Assembly: GCA_947474755.1 (NCBI GenBank)
Contig: CANJJE010000003.1
Coordinates: 124,001-188,000 of the forward strand
Length of the DNA: 64,000 bases
From: Burkholderiales bacterium
Lineage (GTDB): Bacteria > Pseudomonadota > Gammaproteobacteria > Burkholderiales > Burkholderiaceae_C
Reading direction: 5' to 3'
A program made the position numbers and the translations under genes. The notes under the pieces were generated by a model. That model had not been told where the DNA came from, did no database searches, and saw only the letters and a program-made list of their open reading frames with translations. Shown in pieces: positions 48,871 through 58,043 of the stretch. How positions within the stretch are numbered: the stretch's first letter is position 1; each line of letters starts with the position of its first letter.

Positions 48871-49874
48871 CGTCTGGCCCCCGCTGGTGCCGTCAATGCC
48901 GCTCGCACATCGGTACGCTCGGCCACCCGCATCACTGCTGACCTGGCGCGCGGGTTCGCGCGCAGCTCGGTCTCTCCGGGCTTGACCCGACCCAGCGCAC
49001 GCAAACGCATCGGCACATCCGGCGCGAATGGCGCGCGCCGATCGAACACCGCCTTGCTTTCGCGCGCAATGAAGGTCTTGACGATGCGGTCTTCCAGCGA
49101 GTGAAAGCTGATGACCACCAGACGTCCACCCGGCACCAGCAGTTCGAGGGCCGCGTTCAGGCCTTGTTCGAGCTCCTCAAGCTCGGCGTTGACAAGAATC
49201 CGAAGCGCCTGAAATGTGCGCGTTGCAGGGTTCTGGCCCGGCTCGCGGGTTTTGACCGCACCAGCCACGACTTCGGAAAGTTCCCGCGTGGTTCGAACTG
49301 GGCTCCCGCTTTCGCGCCGAGCAACAAGCGCCTTTGCAACCTGTACAGCAAACCGTTCTTCCCCATAGTCGCGAATCACCTCTGCAATGTGGCGCTCGTC
49401 GGCGCGGGCCAGAAAGTCCGCGGCGCTTTCGCCCCGGGTCGTGTCCATCCGCATGTCCAGCGGTCCGTCGAAGCGAAAGCTGAAACCGCGCTCGGGCGTA
49501 TCGATCTGCGGCGACGACACGCCCAGATCCAGAAGCAGGCCGTCGATTCGCGTGACACCCGCCGCGGCCAGGGTCGGCACGAGCTGGCCGAAGCTGGTGT
49601 GGTGGATCGAGAAGCGCGGGTCGGCCAGTTGCGGATCGATGGCAGCCGCGGCGACGGCTTGCGGGTCGCGGTCGATGGCGATCACGCGAGCCCGAGCCCC
49701 GAGGCGCTGCAGCAAGGCCCGGGTATGGCCGCCACGCCCGAAGGTGCCGTCGACGTAGGTGCCGTTCAGCACGCCATCGGCCTCGCCGGACACGTCTCCC
49801 AGCAAGGCATCGACGGCCTCGTCCAGCAAGACGGTGGTGTGCGCAGTGGCAGGCACGGGAGCGGTCATCGACAC
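48867..49874 (-). CDS. rsmH: 16S rRNA (cytosine(1402)-N4)-methyltransferase RsmH (MraW)
   Basis: Methylates N4 of C1402 in the ribosomal P site using SAM. The 335-residue protein begins with the family [13 protein letters not shown], has the SAM loop [16 protein letters not shown], the [11 protein letters not shown] block, [17 protein letters not shown] and [10 protein letters not shown]. It is the second gene of the dcw cluster, five bases from mraZ. Start at 49874 or 49868 (second Met) cannot be resolved. Confidence 0.97.
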   Translation of the reverse strand: MSMTAPVPATAHTTVLLDEAVDALLGDVSGEADGVLNGTYVDGTFGRGGHTRALLQRLGARARVIAIDRDPQAVAAAAIDPQLADPRFSIHHTSFGQLVPTLAAAGVTRIDGLLLDLGVSSPQIDTPERGFSFRFDGPLDMRMDTTRGESAADFLARADERHIAEVIRDYGEERFAVQVAKALVARRESGSPVRTTRELSEVVAGAVKTREPGQNPATRTFQALRILVNAELEELEQGLNAALELLVPGGRLVVISFHSLEDRIVKTFIARESKAVFDRRAPFAPDVPMRLRALGRVKPGETELRANPRARSAVMRVAERTDVRAALTAPAGARR

Positions 49875-49879
49875 GCCGT

Positions 49880-50308
49880 TCAGAAGGTGAAGCCCTTGAG
49901 CGAGTCAGGCATCTCGCCCTGGACCACCTCGGCCTCATGGGCAGCATGTTGCGCCGCATCCCACAGCTCCAGGTGGCTGCCCATGCCGATCAGCATCACA
50001 TCGCGGTCCAGGCCGGCGGATTTGCGCAACTCCGGCGCAATCAACACACGCGACGACGCGTCGATCTCGACATCCATCGCGTTGCCGAGGAACACCCGCT
50101 TCCAGCGCACAGCCTCCATCGGCAGGGCATTGATCCGATCGCGGAAGGCTTCCCAGGTCACGCGGGGGAACACCATCAGCGGACCGTCGGGGTGCTTGGT
50201 GATGGTGAGCTGCGTCAGCCCCATCTCCCGCAACAGGGTCAGGTGGCGTGCAGGCATGGTCAACCGGCCCTTGGTATCCAAGGTCAGCGACGCAGGTCCC
50301 TGAAACAC
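49880..50308 (-). CDS. mraZ: Transcriptional regulator MraZ
   Basis: A 142-residue protein with two AbrB-like swapped-hairpin repeats, each with the DxxGR motif: [12 protein letters not shown] near the N-terminus and [14 protein letters not shown] in the second half. MraZ represses its own dcw promoter in E. coli. The ORF-track start at 50350 lies on the -10 element, so the GTG at 50308 is chosen; it yields the typical [15 protein letters not shown] opening. GTG 50320 is an alternative. No strong ribosome site is visible. First gene of the cluster. Confidence 0.95.
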   Translation of the reverse strand: MFQGPASLTLDTKGRLTMPARHLTLLREMGLTQLTITKHPDGPLMVFPRVTWEAFRDRINALPMEAVRWKRVFLGNAMDVEIDASSRVLIAPELRKSAGLDRDVMLIGMGSHLELWDAAQHAAHEAEVVQGEMPDSLKGFTF

Positions 50309-50309
50309 C

Positions 50310-50349
50310 AGATTTGCCACAAAAACCCAGAAAAATGCACCAAGTTCCA
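50310..50349 (-). promoter_or_regulatory. Candidate MraZ operator, 10-bp-phased TGG repeats
   Basis: Between the -10 element and the mraZ GTG, TGG/TGC triplets recur at 10-base spacing (TGGaacttgg, TGCatttttc, TGGgtttttg, TGGcaaatct). E. coli MraZ binds TGGGN repeats with five-base spacers at the equivalent place. The match is partial, so binding is inferred. Confidence 0.55.
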
Positions 50350-50378
50350 CTGTAGCGCATCGGATCCGCCTGGGTCAA
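50349..50378 (-). promoter_or_regulatory. Sigma-70-type promoter of the dcw cluster
   Basis: TTGACC (5/6 of the -35 consensus, 50378-50373) and TACAGT (4/6 of the -10, 50354-50349) are separated by 18 bases. The predicted start lies about 35 bases before the mraZ GTG. The AT-rich stretch just upstream could act as an UP element. Confidence 0.65.
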
Positions 50379-50538
50379 CGCGGATACAAAATAAATCCAA
50401 TCAAATCAACGACTTAGCAGATGTTTCAAAACCTGGAAACGAAAATTCCTTCAAAAACAACCAGTTGAAGGCGCCTTTGAAAGTGATGCGTGAGAAATCA
50501 CGCTCGGCGGCCTTCGCAGCGGCGGCGAAGGCACCGAA

Positions 50539-51120
50539 TCAGCGCGGTGATACGCCGATCAGCCACAGGTGCAGCACACCGAGGAAGGCTGCATATAAAC
50601 CCAGTCCTGCCACGATCGCGATCGCATCGTTGAAGCGGCCAGATGGGGCTGTGGTGGCACGGCCCGCGGCCGGCGCGGCCGGGCGCCGCTTGAGCGAAAT
50701 GCGGTCGACAACCGCCCAGGCGAGGAAAGAGCCGAACAGCAGCGTCGAGGCCAGTGTGCCGTTGGAGAGCAGATGCGCCAGCGCCCACAGCTTGACCGCG
50801 ACGAGCATCGGGTGCTTGGTGAGCGCAGAGATACGGCCAGGGAGCTTCGAGGCGAGCAGCAGCGGAAACACCGGCAGCATCAGCGTCCAGGCCACGTGGC
50901 GCAGGAATGCGGGCGGTTCATAGAGCACGACCGGGGCGGCACGGGCCACGCCGTAGCCGTGCACGATCAGCGCGAAGCCGACCAGCGACAGCAATGCGTA
51001 GCCGCCCTTCCAAACCGCCTCGCCGCGAGCGAGCACCTGGGCATTGCGCCAGGCCGGCGCAACGATCGAGGTGGCGTGCACGCCGAGAAAGATCAACAAA
51101 CCGGCCACCAGCATCGACAT
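50539..51120 (-). CDS. NnrU family membrane protein
   Basis: A 193-residue integral membrane protein with about five to six hydrophobic helices and the NnrU-family landmarks FLGVHATSIVAP near the start and LTKHPMLVAVKLWALAHLLSNG in the middle (read as KHPML and AHLLSNG). NnrU is linked to nitric oxide and denitrification metabolism in Rhodobacter, but relatives are widespread where no denitrification genes are nearby, as here. AGGAG precedes the ATG. The function in this genome is unknown. It precedes mraZ by 188 non-coding bases. Confidence 0.85.
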   Translation of the reverse strand: MSMLVAGLLIFLGVHATSIVAPAWRNAQVLARGEAVWKGGYALLSLVGFALIVHGYGVARAAPVVLYEPPAFLRHVAWTLMLPVFPLLLASKLPGRISALTKHPMLVAVKLWALAHLLSNGTLASTLLFGSFLAWAVVDRISLKRRPAAPAAGRATTAPSGRFNDAIAIVAGLGLYAAFLGVLHLWLIGVSPR

Positions 51121-51159
51121 CGCTTGCTCCTGCGCAAAAGGGCGCAGTGTAGAAGCGCA

Positions 51160-51420
51160 CCAGGACCCAGCGTGTGGCCCAGACCGGTGATGGCCCTGGC
51201 GATCGCCCAGTCGGGCGGGTCGTCAAGGATGTCGCACACGAAACCCTGGTCGATCTTCAGCTGGCCGATCGGGAACTGGTGCAGGTCGTGGAGGCTGGAA
51301 TAGCCGGCGCCGAGATGCTCGGACATCATCTCCTGCAGCTGGGTCGGAAGACTCGGGCCGTGCGGCTGGATGACCGCCAGATTGACCGAGACGGGGATGC
51401 TGCCTTCGCACCAGCGCTCC
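51160..51420 (-). pseudogene. Remnant of an EAL-domain c-di-GMP phosphodiesterase
   Basis: One reading frame gives RWCEGSIPVSVNLAV, then a jump to GAGYSSLHDLHQFPIGQLKI and FVCDILDDPP...AIARAITGLGHTLG. These are the VSVNLS, FGTGYSSL, LKID-F and AI-LAHSLG blocks of EAL domains in the correct order. The segment with ELEITES and the DDFG metal-binding residues is missing, as are the N-terminal EAL motif and everything after HTLG. No start codon or full-length product is possible. The 78-residue ORF in the track is the tail of this remnant. Confidence 0.75.
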
Positions 51421-51456
51421 TACCCCCGTGAAACGCCCGGCGAGGGGAGTTCACGC

Positions 51457-52467
51457 TCAGTTCGATTCCTTGATGATGCGACCATTCAGCGCCTGGACCG
51501 GCCGCGCATTCATCGGGTAGAACCGCGCGAAGATGTCGAGCTGCTCGGGCGAGATGTGCACCGGCGTCTTCATCACCATCCACAGCACGCCCTCGCTGCA
51601 CGGTGGCGTGGTCAATGAACCCATGTAGGTGTAGTAGCGACGGTCGCTCGGCAGCAGTTCGGTCGGGTCGAGCTTCGCCTTGGCGGAAACCTCGTCGCCC
51701 TTTTCCAGCGGCAGGTTGTTCCATACCGCCTGCACCACCGGCTGCGCGCTGCCGCGCTCGAGCAGCACGGCGACCATCGCGAGCTTGCCGTCGGCACTCT
51801 TGTGGAGCAGGTGAACCACCATGTCGAATGGCTTGCCGTCGATGCGTTCCTCGGACGGTCGGTGAAAGTGGAACTGCACCAGCTCGAAGTGCTTGCCCAG
51901 TACCTCGATCTTGTTGCCTGGCGCCACGTTGACCTGCACCGTGTGACCGTTGTCGACGACACGAAAACCGCTGGGCCGGTAGTCGAACTGCACCGCGTCG
52001 AGTTCGACCTTGATGCCGTCGGTGATATCGATCGGGCTTTGCCGCTTTCCGTTGGCACAGGTGGCGTTTTCGGGTGCCAACCGGGCCCAGGCGGCGGGGC
52101 CATGCTCGCCCTCGTAGGCCCAGCGAGATGGGCCCGATGCCGCAGGCTCCGCGACTCGCCTGGCGCCGCCAGACACCGCCGTCGGGGCCAACCGGCCTGC
52201 CGGCGACGACCCCCGCTTCTCCGGCCTGCCCTCGGCAGTGGCCGCTGACGCACTACCGTCGGGCGAGCTCACCTTCAAGACACCCGGCGGGGCGCTGGGC
52301 GACTCCGGCACGGCACCGAGCTTGGCCGCGAGACGCTCGCGGATCGCCTCCATCGGGTCGGTCGCATTCGAGGAGCCTGCCCGCGCCGCGGGAGACCCGG
52401 TGACGCAGGCGGCCACCACGCTCAGGTGCAAGGCGAGGAGGGCAAGGCGTTGACCGAACAGCGACAC
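51457..52467 (-). CDS. cah: Exported alpha-type carbonic anhydrase
   Basis: Hydrates CO2 to bicarbonate in the periplasm. A signal peptide (LALLALHLSVVAAC) ends in VAAC, which fits a lipoprotein box, though cleavage after ARA is also possible. About 110 residues of Ala/Pro/Gly-rich linker precede the enzyme domain, which starts near WAYEGEHGP. Zinc ligands are visible as QFHFHRPSEE (two His) and MVVHLLHK (third His), with NGHTVQV and the late TTPPCSEGV. The start is GTG 52467. The 336-residue total is longer than typical bacterial alpha-CAs (~245) because of the linker. Confidence 0.93.
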   Translation of the reverse strand: MSLFGQRLALLALHLSVVAACVTGSPAARAGSSNATDPMEAIRERLAAKLGAVPESPSAPPGVLKVSSPDGSASAATAEGRPEKRGSSPAGRLAPTAVSGGARRVAEPAASGPSRWAYEGEHGPAAWARLAPENATCANGKRQSPIDITDGIKVELDAVQFDYRPSGFRVVDNGHTVQVNVAPGNKIEVLGKHFELVQFHFHRPSEERIDGKPFDMVVHLLHKSADGKLAMVAVLLERGSAQPVVQAVWNNLPLEKGDEVSAKAKLDPTELLPSDRRYYTYMGSLTTPPCSEGVLWMVMKTPVHISPEQLDIFARFYPMNARPVQALNGRIIKESN

Positions 52468-52549
52468 GGCGAGGACTCCAGCGACAAAGCCAGGGGGATT
52501 CCAGTCGATATCGGTATCAGCCCTGGCACCTTGAGCTGACCGGCGCCTT

Positions 52550-53755
52550 TCAAGTCAGCCGAGGCTCGACCCAGCGCCAGGCGGCAAGACCAACGCCCAT
52601 CAACATCACCGCCCCGATGGCAAGCGCCACGGTCGAATGCATGAGCCATGGCGCCATCAAGCCCGCCACCAGTCCGCTGGAGACGCTGCCGATGCAAGCC
52701 TGCAACGACGAGGCCATGCCGCGCCGATCGGGGGCCTGATCAAGCACCATCAGCGTGACCACCGGCACCATCAGTGCCCAGCCGAAGCAGTAGAGGCCAA
52801 TCGGCCACATCGCCCACCAGGAGTTGGCGTCAAAGGCCAGATTCAGTGCGAGATTCAACAGCGAGACCACCGCCATGATCGCGAACCCCAGGTTGACCTG
52901 CTGCTTCGCCGGCATGCGGCCCGCCAGGCGCCCCGACAGGAACGCGCCACCCATGATGCCGGCGATGGTGATCAGGAAGAGCACGAAAAAGTGCTGTGGC
53001 GGCAGGCCCAGGTGCTCCCCGAGGAACACCGGCGCAGACAACACGTAGAGGAACATGCCGTTGAAGGGCACGCCAGCGGCGAGCGCCAGCGCCAGGAAGC
53101 GCATGCTGCAGCCGAGCTCGGCATAGCCGCGGAACAGGTGTCGAAGATTCAATGGCTGGCGCTGGGTCGCATGCAGCGATTCCGGCAACAGCCTGAAGTT
53201 GGCGATCCACAGCGCCGCACCGATGGCGCTCAGGAACCAGAAGATCGCCTGCCAGCCGATGTGCACGAACAGCAGCCCGCCGACCAAGGGCGCGATGGCG
53301 GGCGCGATGCCGAAATAGATCGTCACCTGCGACATCACCCGCTGCGCATCGGCTGGCGGGAACATGTCGCGGATCACCGCGCGCGACACCACGATGCCGG
53401 CGCCTGCCGCCATGCCCTGCAGCGCACGGAAGGACACCAGCGGACCGATGTGCGTCGACAACGCGCAACCGACCGACGCCAGCGTGAACACCGCCACACC
53501 CCACAGCACCACCGGCCGGCGCCCCAGGCTGTCCGACAGCGCTCCGTGGAACAGGTTCATCACAGCGAAGCCGAACAGGTAGGCCGACAACGTCTGCTGC
53601 ATCTGCACCGGCGTGGCGCCGATGGAATCCGCGATGCCGCTGAACGCCGGCAGATAGGTGTCGATCGAGAACGGACCGACCATGCCCAGGCAGGCGAGCA
53701 GAGCCGCCAGCGCCCAGCGCGGCCGGCGCCAGAGCGTGGAAGCGTCAGGGTTCAT
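52550..53755 (-). CDS. Bcr/CflA-type MFS drug efflux transporter
   Basis: A 401-residue major facilitator with 12 predicted helices. The Bcr/CflA (DHA1) signature is visible in FSIDTYLPAF (helix 1), GALSDSLGRRPVVLWG (loop 2-3 motif A, as DSLGRRPV) and RALQGMAAGAGIVVSRAVIRD (helix 4-5, motif B region). Family members export sulfonamides, bicyclomycin or chloramphenicol by proton antiport; the substrate here is not predictable. The gene starts just downstream of the rnpB 3' end and is convergent with nothing, so it may rely on read-through or its own promoter. Confidence 0.9.
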   Translation of the reverse strand: MNPDASTLWRRPRWALAALLACLGMVGPFSIDTYLPAFSGIADSIGATPVQMQQTLSAYLFGFAVMNLFHGALSDSLGRRPVVLWGVAVFTLASVGCALSTHIGPLVSFRALQGMAAGAGIVVSRAVIRDMFPPADAQRVMSQVTIYFGIAPAIAPLVGGLLFVHIGWQAIFWFLSAIGAALWIANFRLLPESLHATQRQPLNLRHLFRGYAELGCSMRFLALALAAGVPFNGMFLYVLSAPVFLGEHLGLPPQHFFVLFLITIAGIMGGAFLSGRLAGRMPAKQQVNLGFAIMAVVSLLNLALNLAFDANSWWAMWPIGLYCFGWALMVPVVTLMVLDQAPDRRGMASSLQACIGSVSSGLVAGLMAPWLMHSTVALAIGAVMLMGVGLAAWRWVEPRLT

Positions 53756-53805
53756 CGGATCCGTTCGGTCTGCGCAGACGCCGTGCGGGCGCCTGCGGAA
53801 AATTA

Positions 53806-54255
53806 GTGTGAAGCGAGCCGATAGGCCGGATTCTGTGCAGCCGAACGGACTTGCGTCCGCCCGGCCGTGACCGCCATTCCTCTGGGCCGTGCATCACTGC
53901 ACGGCTCGATGCCACCTACCCGCCAGCTCCGCGGAGCCACATCAACGCTGGCCTATTTGGTGTTGCTGCGCGCAGAGATTGCTCGTTTCACCCGAAGCGG
54001 GGCGATGCCCCGCTTCGGGTGGCTGCCAGCTTCGGGCTTGCGCCCGACCCGGTGCGGCATGCCGCACCGGGCACCAGCTTGCGCCGGCGACTGACAGAAC
54101 ACCCAGTTTGGGAACCCCGTCTCGACTCGTCTCTGTAGCTCTGATCCTCACCTCGCGGTGGACAGCCGTTAGCTGCTGCGCTGCCCTGTGCAGTCCGGAC
54201 CTTCCTCCAGTGCGCCCTTTCGGGACGATGCACCAGCGGCGGTCTGGCTTGCTTC
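53806..54255 (-). ncRNA. rnpB: RNase P RNA (M1 RNA), class A
   Basis: The catalytic RNA that trims tRNA 5' leaders. Conserved pieces in the right order on the minus strand are GAAGCAAGCCAGACCGCCGC at the 5' end, GAGGAAGGTCCGGACT (CR-I), ACAGAGACGAG, CACCAAATAGGCCAGCG (tRNA-CCA side), GGCGGGTAGG, AGAGGAATGGCGGTCACGG and CAGAATCCGGCCTATCGGC at the 3' end. At about 450 bases it is longer than E. coli M1 (377) because of extended hairpins at 53985-54090. Exact ends are inferred by analogy. A hairpin at 53773-53797 lies beyond the 3' end but lacks a T tract. Confidence 0.94.
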
Positions 54256-54263
54256 ACGCCTGG

Positions 54264-54269
54264 ATTATC
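54264..54269 (-). promoter_or_regulatory. Probable -10 element of rnpB
   Basis: GATAAT (5/6) lies eight bases before the predicted first base of rnpB, the correct spacing. No good -35 hexamer is seen in the GC-rich sequence upstream, which overlaps the end of htpX. Confidence 0.5.
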
Positions 54270-54293
54270 TCAGGGGCCCGGCGGCCCCGCAGT

Positions 54294-55169
54294 TCAGGGG
54301 GCCTCGCGCAGACGGGCAATGCGTTCTTCCATGGGCGGGTGCGACGAGAACAGCGCCATCAGGCCACTGGGGCGCGAACTGATGCCCATCGCGGCCAGCG
54401 CCTTGGGCATCTCGCCAGGATCGAGTCCGCCAAGCCGCGCGAGCGCACTGATCATCGGCTGCTTGCGGCCGAGCAACTGCGCCGCGCCGGCGTCGGCGCG
54501 GAATTCCCGCTGACGCGAGAACCAGGCGACGATGATCGCGGCGAGAACGCCGAGCAGCAGGTCCATTACCACCGTGGTGACGTAGTAGCCGACGCCAGGG
54601 CGTTCGCTGTTGTTGCGCAGGATGATGCGGTCGACCACATAGCCGATCACGCGCGACAGGAACACGACGAAGGTGTTCATCACGCCCTGGATCAGCGTCA
54701 TGGTCACCATGTCGCCGTTGGCGATGTGGGCGACTTCATGGCCGATCACCGCGTCGACTTCCTCGCGCGTCATCGATTGCACCAGGCCCGTCGACACGGC
54801 CACCAGCGCCGAATTCTTGAACGCACCAGTGGCGAAGGCGTTGGGGGCGCCCTCGTAGATCGCGACTTCCGGCATCGTGATGCCGGCCTTCTCGGCGCAA
54901 CGCGCGACGCTTGCGACCAGCCAGCGGTGGGTGGGATCGGTGGAGTCGTTGATGACCCGGGCGCCAGTGGTCCACTTGGCCACGGGCTTGCTGATCAGCA
55001 GCGAAATGATCGCGCCACCGAAGCCCATCACCAGCGAGAAGCCCAGCAAGGCGCCGAGGTCGAGCCCATTGGCACTCATGAAGCCATTCAGGCCGAGCAG
55101 GTTCACGGTGATGCCCAGCACCACCATCACGGCAACGTTGGTCAACAGGAACAGGGCAATGCGTTTCAT
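54294..55169 (-). CDS. htpX: Membrane zinc metalloprotease HtpX
   Basis: An M48-family inner-membrane protease that degrades misfolded membrane proteins with FtsH. The 291-residue protein has two N-terminal helices ([17 protein letters not shown] and [15 protein letters not shown]), the [10 protein letters not shown] zinc motif (HExxH), two further central helices and the C-terminal [20 protein letters not shown] precedes the ATG. It is followed by rnpB on the same strand. Confidence 0.96.
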   Translation of the reverse strand: MKRIALFLLTNVAVMVVLGITVNLLGLNGFMSANGLDLGALLGFSLVMGFGGAIISLLISKPVAKWTTGARVINDSTDPTHRWLVASVARCAEKAGITMPEVAIYEGAPNAFATGAFKNSALVAVSTGLVQSMTREEVDAVIGHEVAHIANGDMVTMTLIQGVMNTFVVFLSRVIGYVVDRIILRNNSERPGVGYYVTTVVMDLLLGVLAAIIVAWFSRQREFRADAGAAQLLGRKQPMISALARLGGLDPGEMPKALAAMGISSRPSGLMALFSSHPPMEERIARLREAP

Positions 55170-55200
55170 GATGTCCTTTGAAAACGACGGAACGGAAGAG

Positions 55201-55953
55201 TTATGCGGCCGGCGCAGCGCTTTTCAAGGTCCATGCCGGTGGGCGAAACACCGCTGCATCCTCGTAGAAGCCGATTTCCTCGTTGGAGTTCCACCAACCG
55301 GGCACGCCGAGTACCGGCAAGGGCAGCCAGGGCTTGCTCGCCAGTGATTCGGGCGTCAGCCGCCCGACCAACCAGGCTGCTGGATCAGCCACCTCCAGCG
55401 GCACCACCCAGACGTGCGCGGTGATCCCCTTGCGCGGCTGCCGCAGCTTGTCGAGCAGTGCATGGCCGAACAGCCGCAGTCTGGCGTCTTGCCACAGCGG
55501 GCGATGGGCGCTGAACAGCCGCCTCCATTCGCGCTGCTCCAGTGCATCGACCAGCGGCGCAGGCGCTTGCAGCCAGGCCGCGTTCTCGTCGAACAAGGTC
55601 AAGGCATCCCGGACCGCACCACGCGCCGCGCCGACGCCCACCCGCTCGATCTGTTCGACCTGCAGTGCATTCAGGTGCGCCTTCAGACCGGGATACACCT
55701 GCCACACCAGCGCGTTGAACAGGTCGTGGGCATTGCGACGGGTTGGCACACGGCCGGTACGGGCAATGAAGGTTTCGTAAGGCTCATCGGCTGGCAGCGC
55801 GGACTGATCGACGAAGCGCGGCAGCAGATCGCCCGGTCGATTCAAGGCCTCGACCAGCGGCACATCTGCCGCGATAGCCTGGGTGACGGGCTCGCCGATG
55901 GCACGGTACGGCGCGAGCCATGGTGCACACCAATCGATTGCCGGGCCGTCCAC
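55201..55953 (-). CDS. DUF3025 family protein, unknown function
   Basis: A 250-residue protein without signal peptide or membrane helices. Landmarks that match the DUF3025 family are [11 protein letters not shown] near the start, [26 protein letters not shown] (as FIARTG and [11 protein letters not shown]) and a C-terminal [10 protein letters not shown]. The start is GTG 55953. Biochemical function is not known; the conserved His/Asp in NAHD suggests an enzyme but this is a guess. It is 13 bases downstream of the NYN-domain gene, so the two are probably cotranscribed, with htpX 31 bases further on. Confidence 0.82.
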   Translation of the reverse strand: MDGPAIDWCAPWLAPYRAIGEPVTQAIAADVPLVEALNRPGDLLPRFVDQSALPADEPYETFIARTGRVPTRRNAHDLFNALVWQVYPGLKAHLNALQVEQIERVGVGAARGAVRDALTLFDENAAWLQAPAPLVDALEQREWRRLFSAHRPLWQDARLRLFGHALLDKLRQPRKGITAHVWVVPLEVADPAAWLVGRLTPESLASKPWLPLPVLGVPGWWNSNEEIGFYEDAAVFRPPAWTLKSAAPAA

Positions 55954-55966
55954 CGGTGGCTTGACC

Positions 55967-56923
55967 TCAGCCGAGGGCGTCAGCGCTGCCGCCGAGAAAA
56001 CGCACCGATTCCGGCTTGTCCGCCGGCAGCAACGCGAAATGCGCTTCCAGCTTCTTGAAGAAGGAGGTGGTCTTGCCGCTCTTGGTCAGGAGGCCACGCT
56101 CGCGCAGCGCCACCGCCACACCGTTCAGGCGCACCGGAGTGCCGCCCCGCAGGTCGGGGCAGGCCTGAAGCACCTCGTCGACGGCTGCGGGCAAGGACGG
56201 AGGAATCACTGGTGCAGCGGGTGGCACCTTCGCAGCAGGTCGACGTCGTGACTTCGCGGCGCGGACCGGGGTAGCGATGGCTGCGGCAGCTGGCTCCTCC
56301 ACCAGACTGGTGGCAACCACAGCGGGCACCGGCAGCGGCGCAGGAATGGCAACCCGCGATCGAGGCGCACGCCCACGCGCAGGTGCCGGTGTCTCGGCGG
56401 CGACCGCTGGCACGGCCAGTGGCGGCGCGACGATGGGCTCACGGCGTCCGGCAGGTCGGCCCGGCGCCCGGACAGGAGGTCGCGCCTTGGCCGGCCCGAC
56501 CACCTCGAAGCTGTCGTAGACGCGCTCGTAGTCGCGCTCGATGTCGCGACCGGACTTGCCCTGCTGGCCGTAGCCGGTGACGCGGCAGCCCAGCTCGCGC
56601 AGCCGCACGATCAGCGGTGAGTAGTCCATGTCGGACGACACGATCACCACCTCGTCGACCGGCTGGCGCAGCATCAGCTCGACGGCGTCGATCGCCATCG
56701 CAATGTCGGTGGCATTCGGTCCGGCGAAAGTGCTGGGCAGGAAGCGGATCGCATGGTCACGGCAGATCTCGGCGAATTCGACCGCCTTCTGCACGCTGCC
56801 ATAAGCGCGGCGATGCTGCAGGCGATCCCCGGTGAGTTGCAGCCGGTGCAGGATCTGCCGCAGCACGTCGACGGAAACATTGTCGGCATCGATCAGCAGC
56901 GCGATGCGGTGGTGGGTGTCCAT
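55967..56923 (-). CDS. NYN-domain (PIN-like) nuclease family protein with C-terminal winged-helix-like domain
   Basis: Residues 1-145 form a NYN/LabA-type PIN-like domain: ALLIDADNV (first metal Asp), ATDIAMAIDAVELM, VVIVSSDMDYSPLIVRLRE (third and fourth acids, as SSDMDYSPL) and a GYGQ turn. A ~95-residue Pro/Ala/Arg linker follows, then a C-terminal ~70-residue module (VRLNGVAVALRERGLL, KTTSFFKKLEAHF) that resembles an OST-HTH/LOTUS RNA-binding fold; the latter is inference. The likely role is RNA cleavage or RNA metabolism. GGAG precedes the ATG. The pyrC stop is 13 bases away. Confidence 0.83.
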   Translation of the reverse strand: MDTHHRIALLIDADNVSVDVLRQILHRLQLTGDRLQHRRAYGSVQKAVEFAEICRDHAIRFLPSTFAGPNATDIAMAIDAVELMLRQPVDEVVIVSSDMDYSPLIVRLRELGCRVTGYGQQGKSGRDIERDYERVYDSFEVVGPAKARPPVRAPGRPAGRREPIVAPPLAVPAVAAETPAPARGRAPRSRVAIPAPLPVPAVVATSLVEEPAAAAIATPVRAAKSRRRPAAKVPPAAPVIPPSLPAAVDEVLQACPDLRGGTPVRLNGVAVALRERGLLTKSGKTTSFFKKLEAHFALLPADKPESVRFLGGSADALG

Positions 56924-56936
56924 GGAGGCTCCGGAT

Positions 56937-57980
56937 TCAGGCGATCAAGCGCCAGGAGAGGGTTTCGCCGGCGCGCAGGGGCTTCAGCCGCCCCTCGCCG
57001 AACGGCAGCGATTCAGGCAGCGTCCAGGTTTCGCGGCGCAGCGTGATCGTGCCGGTGTTGCAAGGCAGACCGTAGAACGCCGGCCCATGAACACTGGCAA
57101 AGGCTTCCAGCTTGTCGAGCGCGCCCGCGGCCTCGAAGACCTCGGCATAGAGCTCGATCGCCGTCAGCGCGGTGTAGCAACCAGCGCAACCGCAGGCCTG
57201 TTCCTTCAGGTGCGCCGCATGCGGCGCGCTGTCGGTGCCGAGGAAGAATCGGTCGCTGCCCGAGGTGGCGGCCGCAATCAGCGCCTGGCGGTGCACCTCG
57301 CGCTTGAGCACGGGCAGGCAGTAGTAGTGCGGCCGCACGCCGCCAGTGAACAGGGCATTGCGGTTGTAGAGCAGGTGGTGCGCGGTCAGCGTCGCAGCGG
57401 TGTGCGCACCCGCAGTGGCCACGTACTGCGCGGCCTCGCGGGTGGTGATGTGCTCGAAGACGATCTTCAGCTCGGGGAAATCACGCCGCAGCGGGATCAG
57501 CTGGGTGTCGATGAACACCGCCTCGCGGTCGAACAGGTCGATGTGGGCATCGGTCACCTCGCCGTGGACCAGCAAGGGCATGCCCGCGCGCTGCATGGCC
57601 TCGAGCGTCGGGTAGGTCAGGCGCAGATCGGTCACGCCCGCATCGCTGTTGGTGGTGGCGCCAGCCGGGTACAGCTTGACCGCGACGATGCCCGCCTCCT
57701 TCGCCCGCACGATCTCGTCGGCGGGCAGGCGGTCGGTCAGGTACAGCGTCATCAGCGGCTCGAACGTGAGGCCTTCGGGCAGTGCCGCGCGAATGCGCTC
57801 GGCATAGGCCAGCGCCTGTGCGGTGGTGGTCACCGGCGGCTTGAGGTTGGGCATCACGATCGCGCGGGCAAACTGCCGCGCGGTATCGGGCAGCACCGCG
57901 GCCAGCGCCGCGCCGTCGCGCAGGTGCAGATGCCAGTCGTCGGGGCGCCGCAGGGTCAGTGTCGATGTCAACGAAGTCAT
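56937..57980 (-). CDS. pyrC: Dihydroorotase (class II, catalytic)
   Basis: Cyclises carbamoyl-aspartate to dihydroorotate. The 347-residue protein matches E. coli PyrC in length (348) and keeps every metal residue: WHLHLRDG (H-x-H), the carboxylated Lys in AVKLYPAG, H in LLVHGEV, H in FEHITT and the Asp in GTDSAPH. It supplies the activity that pyrC' at 10690-11985 lacks. The ATG at 57980 is used; ATG 57995 is an alternative. It lies far from pyrB, as is usual in this lineage. Confidence 0.95.
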   Translation of the reverse strand: MTSLTSTLTLRRPDDWHLHLRDGAALAAVLPDTARQFARAIVMPNLKPPVTTTAQALAYAERIRAALPEGLTFEPLMTLYLTDRLPADEIVRAKEAGIVAVKLYPAGATTNSDAGVTDLRLTYPTLEAMQRAGMPLLVHGEVTDAHIDLFDREAVFIDTQLIPLRRDFPELKIVFEHITTREAAQYVATAGAHTAATLTAHHLLYNRNALFTGGVRPHYYCLPVLKREVHRQALIAAATSGSDRFFLGTDSAPHAAHLKEQACGCAGCYTALTAIELYAEVFEAAGALDKLEAFASVHGPAFYGLPCNTGTITLRRETWTLPESLPFGEGRLKPLRAGETLSWRLIA

Positions 57981-58043
57981 GGGGCGATTTTGCATCGCGC
58001 ACCGCACGGCCCCGATCCGTGCGCCGACGCCCGACGCCACAGA

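Noticed and set aside
52637-53806. 389-aa plus-strand ORF
   Set aside because: Complement of the MFS transporter gene; no membrane helices or motifs.
53851-55181. Plus-strand ORFs of 95 and 430 aa
   Set aside because: They cover rnpB and the complement of htpX; the RNA gene and HExxH protease explain the sequence.
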